A stretch of 64,000 nucleotides of DNA from Arachis hypogaea. Its lineage: Eukaryota; Streptophyta; Magnoliopsida; Fabales; Fabaceae. Both the position numbers and the translations under genes were made by a program. Below are positions 44,629 to 56,341 of this stretch, in pieces (positions within the stretch are counted from its first letter, which is position 1; each line of letters opens with the position of its first letter). The stretch lies in contig NC_092051.1 in the NCBI RefSeq assembly GCF_003086295.3, forward strand, positions 79,616,445 through 79,680,444, in the 5' to 3' direction. Under the pieces are notes generated by a model. It saw only the letters and a program-made list of their open reading frames with translations. It did not search any database and had not been told where the DNA came from.

Positions 44629-45773
44629 TTAGTGATCGCGGCTTGTTCTTCCTCATGAAGATCTAATGGAGTGCTTGAGCTCCTCAATGTCCCTTCCTTG
44701 TCTTTGTTGCTCCTTTCTCATGACTCTTTGATCTTCTCTAATTTCATGGAGGAGGATGGAATGCTCTTGGTGCTACACCCTTAGTTGTCCCATGTTGGAA
44801 CTTAATTCTCCTAGGGAGGTGTTGATTTGCTCCCAATAGTTTTATGGAGGAAAATGCATCCCTTGAGGCATCTCAGGGATTTCATGGTGAGGAATTTCCT
44901 CATGTCTATGAGTGGGATCTCTTGTTTGCTCCATCCTTTTCTTAGTGATGGGCTTATCCTCATCAATGAGGATGTCTTCCTCTATGTCAATTCTAGCAGA
45001 ATTGCAGAGGTGACAAATAAGATGAGGAAAGGCTAACCTTGCCAAAGTAGAGGACTTGTCTGCCACCTTGTAGAGTTCTTGGGATATAACTTCATGAACT
45101 TCTACTTCCTCCCTAATCATGATGCTATGGATCATGATAGCCCGGTCTATAGTAACTTCAGACCGGTTGCTAGTGGGAATGATTGAGCGTTGGATGAACT
45201 CCAACCACCCCCTAGCCACGGGCTTGAGGTCATGCCTTCTTAGTTGAACCGGCTTCCCTCTTGAATCTCTCTTCCATTGAGCGCCCTCTTCACAGATGTC
45301 TATGAGGACTTGGTCCAACCTTTGATCAAAGTTGACCCTTCTAGTGTAGGGGTGTGCATCTCCTTGCATCGTGGGCAAGTTGAATGCCAACCTTACATTC
45401 TCTAGACTAAAATCTAAGCATTTCCCCCGAACCATTGTAAGCCAATTCTTTGGGTCCGGGTTCACACTTTGATCATGGTTCTTGTTGATCCATGCATTGG
45501 CATAGAACTCTTGAACCATTAAGATTCTGACTTGTTGAATGGGGTTGGTGAGAACTTCCAACCTCTTCTTCAAATCTCATGTCGGATCTCCGGATATTCA
45601 CCTTTTTTGAGTTTGAAAGGGACCTCGGGGATTACCTTCTTCTTGGCCACAACTTCATAGAAGTGGTCTTGGTGCACCCTTGAGATGAATCTCTCCATCT
45701 CCCATGACTCGGAGGTGGAAGCTTTTTCCTTCCCTTTTCTCTTTCTAGAGGTTTCTCCGGCCTTAGGTGCCAT
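44629..45773 (-). pseudogene. Env-like / 'putative plant transposon protein' ORF of element 1
   Basis: ATG at 45773 (MAPKAGETSRKRKGKEKAS), then MERFISRVHQDHFYEVVAKK, a one-base frameshift at about 45572, then EVLTNPIQQVRILMVQEFYA, NPDPKNWLTMVRGKCLDFS, VRLAFNLPTMQGDAHPYTRR and NRSEVTIDRAIMIHSIM. Two late stops (near 44840 and 44785) precede the coiled C terminus QQRQGRDIEELKHSI. The middle resembles proteins annotated as a putative plant transposon domain, which sit 3' of pol in Athila-type elements. It has no visible transmembrane segments, so 'env-like' refers to position. Its presence in an element without pol is notable. Confidence 0.75.
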
Positions 45774-45827
45774 AAATGGTTATGGAAAAACAAAAAGCAA
45801 CGCTTTTACCACACCAAACTTAGAAGG

Positions 45828-45847
45828 TTTGCTCGTCCTCGAGCAAA
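45828..45847 (-). other. Hairpin with PPT-like motif in the leader of the env-like ORF (element 1)
   Basis: TTTGCTCG and CGAGCAAA form an 8-bp stem around a 4-base loop, next to ACACCAAACTTA at 45811-45822. The arrangement copies the PPT/hairpin at the 3' LTR border. Confidence 0.65.
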
Positions 45848-45963
45848 AGAAGAAAGAAGAGAGTAGAAGAAGAAGAAATAGAGGAGATGGAGGGGGCTTA
45901 GTATTTTGGCCAAAGGGGAGAAGTAGTGTGTATGTTGTGTGAAAATGAAGGAGCGAAGATGGG

Positions 45964-45971
45964 TTTATATA
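45964..45971 (-). promoter_or_regulatory. Internal TATA box upstream of the env-like ORF (element 1)
   Basis: In sense CCTATATAAACCC, about 190 bp before the ATG at 45773, followed by CA/CT-rich leader-like sequence. The palindrome cluster 46255-46430 lies about 285 bp upstream. Confidence 0.6.
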
Positions 45972-46254
45972 GGAGTAGAGAGGGGGGTATGGTTCGGCCA
46001 TTATGGGTGGGTTTGGGTGGGAAAGTGGTTTGAATTTGAATGGTGAGGTAGGTGGCGTTTTATGAAGGATGGATGTGAGTGGTGAAGAGAATGGTGGGAT
46101 TTGATAGGTGAGGGGTTTTAGGGAAGAGGTATTGAGGTGATTGGTGAATGGGTGAAGAAGAGAGAGAGAGGTGGGGTAGGTGGGGATCTTGAGGTGTCAA
46201 GGATATCTCATCCCTGCACCAAGTGGCGTGCAAAAATGCCCCTTTCTGCCAATC

Positions 46255-46430
46255 CTGGCGTTAAACGCCAGGCTGCTGCCCATTTTTGGCGTTTAACGCT
46301 AGCTTCTTGCCCATTCCTGGCGTTAAACGCCAGTCTGGTGCCCATTTCTAGCGTTAAACACCCAGAATGGTGCCAGACTGGGCGTTTAACACCCATTCTG
46401 CTACCCTTACTGGCGTTTAAACGCTAGTAA
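46255..46430 (-). promoter_or_regulatory. GGCGTT/AACGCC palindrome cluster upstream of env-like promoter (element 1)
   Basis: About seven motifs such as CTGGCGTTAAACGCCAG, TTGGCGTTTAACGCTAG and CTGGCGTTTAAACGCTAG. The same vocabulary occurs in the LTR and near 49690-49811. Confidence 0.75.
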
Positions 46431-46644
46431 GTTTCTCCTCCAAGGTGTTCTATTTTTCATTCTGTTTTTCAGTCTGTTTTTGCTTTTTCAATTATTTTTG
46501 TGACTTCACATGATCATCAACCTACAAAAAACATAAAATAACAATGGAAAATAACATAGATAAGTAAAATTGGGTTGCCTCCCAACAAGCGCTTCTTTAA
46601 TGTCAATAGCTTGACAGTGGGCTCTCATGGAGCCTCACAGATAT

Positions 46645-48983
46645 TTAGAGCAATGTTGGAACCTTCCAACACCAAACTTTTGAGTTTGAATGTGGGGGTT
46701 CAACACCAAACTTAAAGTTTGGTTGTGGCCTCTCAACACCAAACTTAGAGTTTGACTGTGGGGGCTCTGTTTGCCTCTGTATTGAGAGAAGCTCTTCATG
46801 CTTCCTCTCCATGGTTACAGAGGGATATCCTTGAGCTTTAAACACAAGGGAGTCTTCATTCACTTGAATGATCAATTCTCCTCTGTCAACATCAATTACA
46901 GCTTTTGTTTTGGCTAGGAAGGGTCTGCTAAGGATGATGGATTCATCCATACACTTCCCAGTCTCTAGGATTATGAAATCAGCAGGGATGTAGTGGCCTT
47001 CAACCTTTACCAAGACATCCTCTAGAAGTCCATAAGCCTGTTTCTTTGAATTGTCTGTCATCTCCAGTGAGATTCTTGCAACTTGTACCTCAATGATCCC
47101 TAGCTTCTCCATTATAAAGAGAGGCATGAGGTTTATGCTTGACCCTAGGTCACACAGAGCCTTCTCAAAGGTCATGGTGCCTATGGTACAAGGTATTGAG
47201 AACTTTCAAGGATCTTGTCTCTTCAGAGGTAATTTTTGCCTAGTCAAGTCATCCAGTTCTTTAGTGAGCAATGGAGGTTCATTCTCCCAAGTCTCATTAC
47301 TAAATAACTTGGCGTTTAGCTTCAAGATTGCTCCAAGGTACTTAGCAACTTGCTCTTCAATAACATCTTCATCCTCTTCAGAGGAAGAATACTCATCAGA
47401 GCTCATGAATGGCAGGAGTAAATTCAATAGAATCTCTATGGTCTCTGTATAAGCCTCAGATTCCCATGGTTTCTCATCAGGGAATTCCATGGAGGCTAGT
47501 AGACGTCCATTGAGGTCTTTCTCAGTTGAGATCACTGCCTCTTCCACCTCTCCAGGTTTGACCATGTGAGACGTGTTTATGGCCTTGCACTCTCTCTTTG
47601 GATTCTCTTCTGTATTGCTTGGGAGAATACTAGGAGGGAGTTCAGTAACTTTTTTACTCAGCTGACCTACTTGTGCCTCCAAATTTCTAATGGAGGACCT
47701 TGTTTCAGTCATGAAACTTTGAGTGGTTTTAATTAGATCAGAGACTATGGGTGCTAAGTCAGAGTGACTTTGCTTAGAATTCTCTGTCTGTTGCTGAGAA
47801 GATGATGGAAAAAGTTTGCTATTGTTAAACCTGTTTCTTCCACCATTATTGTTATTGAAGCCTTGTTGAGGCCTCTGTTGGTCCTTCCATGAGATATTTG
47901 GATGATTTCTCCATGAAGGATTATAGGTGTTTCCATAGGAATCTCCCATGTAATTCACCTCTTCCATTGCTGGGTTCTCAGGATCATAAGCTTCTTTTTC
48001 AGGGGAAGTTTCCTTAGTACTGGCTGGTGCAGCTTGCATTCCAGACAAACCTTGAGAAATCAAATTGACTTGCTGAGTCAATATTTTATTCTGAGCCAGT
48101 ATGGCATTCAGAGTATCAATCTCAAGAACTCTTTTCTTCTGATTTGTCCCATTATTCACGGGGTTCCTTTCATAAGTGTACATGAATTGGTTATTTGCAA
48201 CCCATCTCAATGAGTTCCTGAGCTTCTATAGGCGTCTTCTTCAGATGAAGAGATCCTCCAGCAGAGCTGTCCAATGACATCTTGGACAGTTCAGACAGAC
48301 CATCATAGAAGATACCTATGGTGCTCCATTCAGAAAACATGTCAGAAGGACACCTTCTGATCAATTGCTTGTATCTTTCCCAAGCTTCATAGAGGGATTC
48401 TCCTTCCTTCTGTTTGAAGGTTTGGACTTCCACTCTAAGCTTGCTCAATTTTTGAGGTGGAAAGAACTTTGCCAAGAAGGCATTGACTAGCTTTTCCCAA
48501 GAGTTCAGGCTTTCTTTGGGTTGTGAATCCAACCATGTCCTAGCTCTGTCTCTTACAGCAAAAGGGAAAAGCATAAGTCTGTAGACTTCAGGGTCAACCC
48601 CATTGGTCTTGACAGTATCACAGATTTGTAAGAATTCAGCTAAGAACTGATGAGGATCTTCCAAGGAAAGTCCATGACACTTGCAATTCTGTTGCATTTA
48701 GAGAAACTAATTGAGGCTTAAACTCAAAGTTGTTTGCTCCAATAGCAGGGATTGAGATGCTTCTCCCATAGAAGTTAAGAGTAGGTGCAGTAAAGTCACC
48801 AAGCACCTTCCTTGTATTGTTGACATTGTTGTTTTCGGCTGCCATGGCTTCTTCTTGTTTGAAAAGCTCTGTTAGGTCCTCTATAGAGAGTTGTACTTTA
48901 GCTTCTCTTAGCTTTCGCTTCAAGGTCCTTGCAGGTTCAGGGTCAGCCTCAACAAGAATGCTTTTGTCCTTGCTCCTGCTCAT
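46645..48983 (-). pseudogene. gag-protease of element 1
   Basis: ATG at 48983 (MSRSKDKSILVEADPEPART). Four overlapping frames make up one broken gene: frameshifts near 48700 and 48200, and one near 47200 between gag and PR. Capsid: FPFAVRDRARTWLDSQP, FLAKFFPPQKLSKLRVEV. Linker: RNHPNISWKDQQRPQQGFNN. Protease: LCDLGSSINLMPLF and SIILSRPFLAKTKAVIDVD (the usual LGRPFL has become LSRPFL). The C terminus has fewer NSKFGV repeats than element 2, so repeat number varies between related elements. Confidence 0.85.
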
Positions 48984-49967
48984 ATGAAAGAGAAGAGAAC
49001 AAGAAAGTATGGAATCCTCTATGTTACAGTATAGAGATTCCTTGAAGTGTCAGAGGAAATGAAGAATAGAAGGAGAAGGTAGAAAGAGAAGAATTCGAAC
49101 TTATCAAGAGGGATAGAGTTCAAATTGTTGATAGTGGAGGAGTGTTAGTCCTTAAATAGAAGGATGTGAGAAGACAGAAAGAATTTTCGAAATTGAAGTA
49201 AAAGATTTTGAAATAATTAAAAGAAATTTTGAAAATTTTATTGACGATTTTCGAAAACTAAGATTGGGAAAGAAATTAAGTGATTTTTGAAAAGATTTTG
49301 AAATTAGAAATCAAAAAGATATGATTGAAAATTAATTTTGAAAAAGATGTGATTGAAAAGATATGATTGAGAAGATATGATTGAAAATCAAATTAAAAAG
49401 AGAAAGTTTTAAAATTAAAGTTGATTACTTGACTAACAAGAAAATAAAAGATATGATTCTAAAATTTAAAATTTGATCCTTCCTTAATAGGCAAGTAACA
49501 ACTTGAAAATTTTGAATTAAATTACTAATTGTAGCAAGGATTTTCAAAAATAGTAAAAAAAAATAAAAAAATGGAAAGGAATTGATTTTGAAGAGATATG
49601 ATTGAAAAGATATGATTTGAAAAAGATTTGATTTTGAAAAATTATGAAGATTTGAAAAAAATTTGGATTGAAAACAAAATCTTCCCACTAGTGTCATCCT
49701 GGCGTTAAACGGCCAGGATGGCATCCATTCTGGTGTTTAACGCCCAAAATGCTACCTTTTTGGGCGTTAAACGCCCAGCCAGATACCCTGGCTGGCGTTT
49801 AAACGCCAGTTTTCCTTCTTCACGAGGCGTTTTGAATGTCTAGCTTTTTCTATGTAATTCCTCTGCTGAATGTTCTGAATCTTCAATTTTCTGTGTTATT
49901 GACTTGAAAAGACACAATTTTGAATTTTTTTTTGAATTTTTAATGATGAGAAACATAGAAATGCAAC
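48984..49967 (-). other. 5' leader of element 1, part with palindromes
   Basis: AT-rich leader with GAAAAAGAT/TTTTCGAAA tracts. At 49690-49811 there is a further GGCGTTAAACG-type palindrome cluster (four or five motifs). No gene is seen. A solo LTR interrupts it at 49967. Confidence 0.65.
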
Positions 49968-52221
49968 TGATGTGCGGAAAACGATCCGACACAAAACTCA
50001 CCGGCAAGTGCACCGGGTCGCATCAGGTAATAAAACTCACGGGAGTGAGGTCGATCCCACAGGGATTGATGGATCAAGCAACTTTAGTGGATGCTTAGTT
50101 TAGTCAAGCTATCATTTAGGTGAGATTGGGTGAAATTGTATCCAACAGAAAGTAAATGACAATGAATTTAAAGTTGCAGAGTGTAAATTGGCGAGTAACT
50201 TAAAGAGCAAGAAATGTAAATTGCAAGAATCTTAAATTGCAAGAAAAGTAAAATTTCATTAAATGTAAAGGGGAGTGGGTGTTGGAAATTAAAGAGAGCA
50301 ATAGATCAAAGCTTAGAGAAAATTAAACTTGCAGGAAAAGTAAATCATATCATGAACAGAAATGTAAAATGCAGAGTACTTGCATAAGAATTAAATTGCT
50401 TGAATGTAAATTGAAATCAGTGAGAACAGAAAGCAATGAGAACCAAAGATCAAAATCAAGCTCAATGTAAATTAAATTGTAAACTTGCAGCAAAGGAACT
50501 TGTAGTAGAGGAGAAATTAAAATTGCAGAAGAAGAAAACAGAGAGAATTCTCAAGGTGAGATTGAAACAGAATTTCTTCAATTCTCAACCCAAGATTTAA
50601 AAAAAACTAAAGAGAGAGAGTTCTATATTCCTAATGCTCCCTAGTGGAGCTCGCCTCCCCAATAAAATGAAACAGATACCTATTTATAGGTGTTTTTACA
50701 AAATGAAAATGAAATTCAAAACAAATTACAATTAAAATGAAATTTCTATTCTAACTATCTCTTGTGCCTTTGAGTGGTGTCAATTGGGCCCTTGCTCTTG
50801 ATGGAATTGGGTTGATAGAGGCCTTGGTTGATTGCTCTTGGAGTTGGAGAGAGAACCAATGTGAACCGGGTTGTGAATCTTAAAAGCTTGAGTAAAATTT
50901 TGAGTAAAAGTTTGAGGCAAACTTTTACTCAAACTTTTTACACCAGCTGCCCCATTCTTGCTGCTACCAACGTTTGAGCCAAAGTTTGGGGTCAAACTTT
51001 TGCTCAAACGTTGGCCCCCTAGTGCATATATGTTGCGCTACTTTGTCCTCTTGTCAACGTTGCCAATTTTATGCCCACTATAGACTACTATATATGGTTG
51101 GAAAGCTCTGAATGTCAGCTTTCTAACCCAATTGGAATCACCTCAATTGGACATCTAAAACTCAAGTTATGCTCCTTTGAAGAGAACAAGGTTGCTGGCC
51201 TTGGTGTGCAGCGTTTGAGGTAAAGTTTGCCTCAAACATGGTCGAAAACGCCAGTTTTGGAGGCTCAAACATATTGTCCACCCCATACTATTATACATTG
51301 TTGGAAAGCCCTGATTGTCTACTTTCCAATGCCGTTGGAAGCGCATCATTTGGAGCTCTACAGCTCGAGTTATACTCCGTCGAAGGTGCAGAGGTCAGTT
51401 GGTCTCACTGCAGGTTGCCACCATGTTCATTTATGCTCATTGCGGGGCAGTTTTCTCCCTCAATTTTAGTGTCCACCATGCAGTGCCATATATGCTTGGA
51501 AAGCTCTTGATTCCTACTTTCCATTTCTTTTTGAATCACCTCATTTGGAGCTCTGTAGCTCAAGTTATTCTTGTTGGAAGTATACCCCTTGTATGCCTTG
51601 TGGCGCCAACGTTTGCCAAAAAGCTTGAGGCAAATGTTGGCGCAAGCTTTTCTCCCCTGGGTGTGTTGGTGTGGCACCAACGTTTGCCAAAACGTTTGAG
51701 GCAAATGTTGGCGCAAACGTTTTCTCTCCAGGGTGTTGATTTGTGATGCCAACGTTTGCCAAAAAGTTTGAGGCAAACGTTGGCTCAAGCTTTTCTCCCA
51801 AAAGTTTGAGCTAAAGTTTGAGGCAAACTTTTGCTCAGGCTTTTTGTTCCCTGGTGTGTTTTCACTTATCCGAAAGTTTGAGCTAAAGTTTGAGGCAAAC
51901 TTTTGCTCAAACTTTTTGTTCTCTCTTGCTCCTAGCCATTCCTTCTTTCTTCAACCTTCTTCCAAACTCTTTTCACCTATCATCAATCAACCAAACACAT
52001 CAAAGCTTTGCTCAAAATCATGAGTTTGTTATTCTTTCATAATATATGACAATTATAGCATAAAATCTCATGAAATTACATTAATTCATACATGGTTGAT
52101 TGAATCAACGGAAACATGAAAATCTACCCAATTGGCTTGCTTATGGCTCAAGAAAGTGCATAAAACCTATTGAAAACAAATGAAAAAGCATAGAAAAATA
52201 TGACATGGTGACATGTCATCA
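49968..52221 (-). repeat. Solo LTR, 2254 bp, third LTR family
   Basis: TGATGTGCGGAAAACG...GACATGTCATCA with TSD gcaac on both sides (49963-49967, 52222-52226). Orientation is minus: the U5-like GAGGTCGATCCCACAGGGAT is at its left end. A TATA box (sense CCTATAAATAGG) lies at about 50689-50700. Palindromes of the AAGTTTGAG/CTCAAACTT and CCAACGTTTG types fill 50915-51900. Three diverged copies of a module also seen in the FIDEL-like LTRs lie near 51090, 51300 and 51490. Confidence 0.9.
50915..51900 (-). promoter_or_regulatory. AAGTTTGAG / CAAACGTTGG palindrome array in solo LTR
   Basis: Two clusters (50915-51020 and 51600-51900) of nested inverted repeats, for example AAAGTTTGAGGCAAACTTT and CCAACGTTTGCC with GGCAAACGTTGG. 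They lie upstream in sense of the TATA box at about 50695. Confidence 0.75.
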
Positions 52222-52848
52222 GCAACCAAGATCATATAAACAATGCATGCAAGACACCAAACTTAGAAGTTTGTATACTAAGGACTATAACAATTTGAAA
52301 ATGCATATAAGAAACAACAAAAGACACAAAATAAGAGAAATTATAGATCAGAGCACTGAAATCATCAAGAACAACTTGAAGATCAATGAAGAACATAATG
52401 CATATATTCGAAAAATGCAAGAAGAATAAAGACATGCAATTGACACCAAACTTAAAAATTCATACTAGACTCAAACAAGAACATAAAATATTTTTTATTT
52501 TTATGGTTTTATAAAATTTTTTTGTGATTTTTTGAAAATTGAGAGGGAAAAGAAAATAAAGGGGTTCAAAATTTTTAATAAGAGTTCCAGGAATCATTGC
52601 AATGTTAGTCGAAACCTTCAGTCTAAAAAGATTAGACATGGCTGGCCAAGCTTCAGCAGGACATTACATTCAACAGCTAAATTGATGAGAATCAATCAGC
52701 TTTTGTGATGATAAGAACATCACCTTGAAACTCTAGAATTCATTCTTAAAAATTCTGAAAACTAAAAAGAAAAGTACCTAATCTAAGCAACAAGATGAAC
52801 CGTCAATTGTCCAAACTCGAACAATCCCCGGCAACGGCACCAAAAACT
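52222..52848 (-). other. 5' leader of element 1 next to the PBS
   Basis: Homologous to 36820-37588 of element 2. It contains two ACACCAAACTTA motifs (near 52254 and 52442). The PBS lies at its right end. No gene is seen. Confidence 0.75.
52825..52842 (-). other. Primer-binding site of element 1 (tRNA-Asp type)
   Basis: In sense TGGTGCCGTTGCCGGGGA, one mismatch to the tRNA-Asp complement; LTR end six bases away. Confidence 0.9.
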
Positions 52849-53988
52849 TGGTGCACAAAATTGTGATCATCAACAATGGCGCAAAAGACTTAGAGCTCTC
52901 AAACGTGAATCACACTTTGTCACAATTCCGCACAACTAACCAGCAAGTGCACTGGGTCGTCCAAGTAATACCTTACGTGAGTAAGGGTCGATCCCACGGA
53001 GACTGTCGGCTTGAAGCAAGCTATGGTCATCTTGTAAATCTCAGTCAGGCGGATTCAAATGGTTATGGAGGATTGATAATTAAAGATGAATAAAACATAA
53101 AATAAAGATAGAGATACTTATGTAATTCATTGGTAGGAATTTCAGATAAGCGTATGAAGATGCTTTGTTCCTCCTGAACCTCTGCTTTCCTATTGCCTTC
53201 TTCCAATCATTCATACTCCTTTCCATGGCAAGCTTTATGTTGGGCATCACCGTTGTCAATGGCTACTTCCCGTCCTCTCAGTGAAAATGTTCCAAATGCA
53301 CTATCACCGCACGGCTAATCATCTGTCGGTTTTCAATCATGTTGGAATAGGATCCATTGATCCCTTTGCATCTGTCACATGCCCAACACTCGCGAGTTTG
53401 AAGCTCGTCACAGTCATCCCTTCCCAGATCCTACACAGAATACCATAGACAAGGTTTAGACGTTCCAGATCTCAGGAATGGCCGCCAACAATTCTAGCCT
53501 ATACCATGAAGGTTCTAATCTTAGAATAGAAACCCAAGAGATACACATTCAAGCTTGTTTGCATGTAGAACGAAAGTGGTTATCAGGCACGCGTTCATAG
53601 GTGAGAATGGTGATAAGTGTCACATAATCATCACATTCATCATGTTCTTGTGTGCGAATGAATATCTTAGAGAAGAAGTAGGCATAAATTGAATAGAAAA
53701 ATAGTAGTACTTTGCATTAATTCATGAAGAACAGCAGAGCTCCACACCTTAATCTATGGTGTGTAGAAACTCCACCATTGAAAATACAAAAGTGATAATG
53801 GTGGTCATTGGCTTCGGCCCCAGAGAGGGAATCCGAAGAACCAAGATTAAAAATACAATAGTAAAAGGTCCTATTTATAGAGAACTAGTAGCCTAGGGTT
53901 TACAGAAATAAGTAATTAATGCAGAAATCTTCTTCCGGGCCCACTTGGTGTGTGCTTGGGCTGAGCATTGAAGCTTTCACATGTAGAG
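52849..53988 (-). repeat. Element 1 5' LTR, first part
   Basis: TGGTGCACAAAATTG start; homologous to 28219-29360. Interrupted at TAGAG by a solo LTR; resumes at 56342. Confidence 0.9.
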
Positions 53989-56336
53989 TGATGCCAGGGC
54001 ATTTTGGCCAGTTTCACTGACCTTTTCTTTACTGTTTTAGGGTAGTTTTATGCATTTTCTTAGGAAATAAGCAAGTTTTGGGTAGAATTTCACTTACATC
54101 TTGATTTAAGCATACATTGTGCACTTTACATGATTTCATGAGAATTTTGCACGAATTAGATGACAAATTGGATGATGCATGTCTCAGGATGTGGATTAGA
54201 ACTTTGATGCACTTTATTGCTTGATTTCAGGACAAAGGAAGTAAGAAAGAGCCACAATTAGCAGCCACATTAGTCTAACTAACGTGACCACCAACGTGGA
54301 ATGGGAGCTAGCTTGCAATGTTAATGAGAAAAGTAATCGCCAATAACGTCCTCGAAAGCCATCATAGCCCACGTTAAGAGTCACGTTAACTAAGTTAACA
54401 TGAACTCTAACGTGGAAGAAAGAAATAAGGCCAACATTAGTGACACTCACCTTTGTCACTAACGTTGGACCAAGCTCATAAGTGGCCATGTTAAGAGCCA
54501 CGTTAACTCAGTTAACGTGGACTCTAACGTTGGGAAGCAAAAGAGAAGCCAACGTTAGTGACACTCACCTTTGTCACTAACGTTGGCCAAGCTACAATGA
54601 GCCACGTTAGTTGCCACGTTAACTTAGTTAACGTGGAAGCTAACGTGGAGAAAGCAAACAATCGCCAACGTTAGTGACACTCACCTTTGTCACTAACATT
54701 GGAATGAGCCACAATGAGCCACTATGAGCCACGTTAGCTTCCACGTTAACTTAGTTAACGTGGAAGCTAACGTTGAGGATAGGATGATGAGCCAATGTTA
54801 GTGACACTCACCTTTGTCACTAACGTTGGAGATGGCTATCATTACCACATTAGAAGCCACGTTAACTTAGTTAACGTGGACTCTAACGAGGGAAGTAGGG
54901 GCACCTTGGAACGTTAGTGACAAAGGTAAGTGTCACTAACGTTCTCGAAGAATTAGCAAGCCTACGTTAAGAGCCACGTTAACTAAGTTAACGTGAACTC
55001 TAACATAGGGAGGGAGGACTCTCAACGTTAATGGAAAAAGGTGAGTCCCAATAACGTGTGCGAAGGACCAAGAGGCAACGTTAGTGGTCACGTTGGTGCC
55101 ACTAACGTTGAAGTTAACGTGGATCATCCCTGGGTGAAGAACGTTAGTGAAAAAGGTGATTGACACTAACGTTCTCGAACCCACACTCTCACTTAACGTT
55201 AACGCCACTAACTTCCAGAGCTAAAGACCCTTCCTACTTCACACTTTCTCTCTGCAAGTAAAGCTAAGCCCACTGCAGAAGATAACTGGTTCCAAAGGCC
55301 CATATCCAAGACTTGAAGAATCAACTAGAAGATCAGAAGAGTAGTATATATAGGGGTAGTTTTGAATCAGAAAAAGGATTTTGGGGGGGATGGGAAATTG
55401 AGAACTACTCTCTGTATAATTTACTTTCTCTGCACTTCTAGTTCTAGTTTTCATGATGTATTATCCATCTTTGTTTTCCATTTTCAGAGCTATGAACAAC
55501 TAAACCCCTTTCATTGGGTTAGGGAGCTCTGTTGTAATTTGATGGATCAATACTAATTTTTATTACTCTTCTTCTATCTTTTCTCTTGATTTTACTAGAA
55601 AGCTTTCAATCTTCATCCAATTGGGTAGTTATCTTGGAAAGAAGCTATTCATACTTGGATTTCTTCAGAACCTTGGAAAAGGAATGAAGAGATCATGCTA
55701 GAAATACTTTCTCATGTTGGACCAAATTGGGTTTGGTTGGGTATGGTGACTATAATCCTACCAACACTTGATTTGGGAATGCATGTGGTATAATCAGTGA
55801 CCATACTTCATCTCTTTTCATGAGCAATTGACCAAGGAATTGGCTATTGATCAAGATTTGAGAGATTGAATTACCAAGGAATTGGAATTCGATCACTAAA
55901 GATTGCCAAGGAGATCAATGAATGCATTGATTGAGGAAGAGATGAAAATGAACTTGATCCAGAGAATGCAACATCTCCTAAGCCCAATGAATCCCCATTT
56001 CTGATCTTACCCATTCTCTTTAATTTCTGCAATTTACTTTAATGAGCATCTTCCCCGTTCCCATTTACAATTCTGCAATTTACTTTCTGTCATTTACTTT
56101 CAGCTCTTTACTTCCAGCATTTACATTTTCTGTTATTTACTTTCCCGCTATTTAATTTCTTGTAACTCTCAAACCAAAATCTGCTTCGCTCAACTAGAAC
56201 ATTCCTCTAATTAAAGTTGCTTGACCAATCAATCCCTGTGGGATTCGACCTCACTCTATTGTGAGTTTTTACTTGACGACAATTTGGTATACTTGCCGAA
56301 GGAAAATTATTGAGAGACAAGTTTCTGTGCTATCAT
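53989..56336 (+). repeat. Solo LTR of the element E family (2348 bp)
   Basis: TGATGCCAGGGCAT...TGTGCTATCA with TSD tagag on both sides (53984-53988, 56337-56341) and no internal region. It has the same layout as the E LTR: hairpin array 54366-55172, TATA box near 55344-55352, and an Athila-like U5. Confidence 0.93.
54366..55172 (+). repeat. Tandem array of ~117-bp double-hairpin units in solo LTR
   Basis: Units start near 54366, 54484, 54601, 54729, 54845, 54961 and 55075. The a and b stems match those of element E. The b loop is TCACCTTT-like in nearly all units, against TCAACATT in E. As in E, b is inverted from unit 5 onward. The last two units are more diverged. Confidence 0.9.
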
Positions 56337-56341
56337 AGAGA

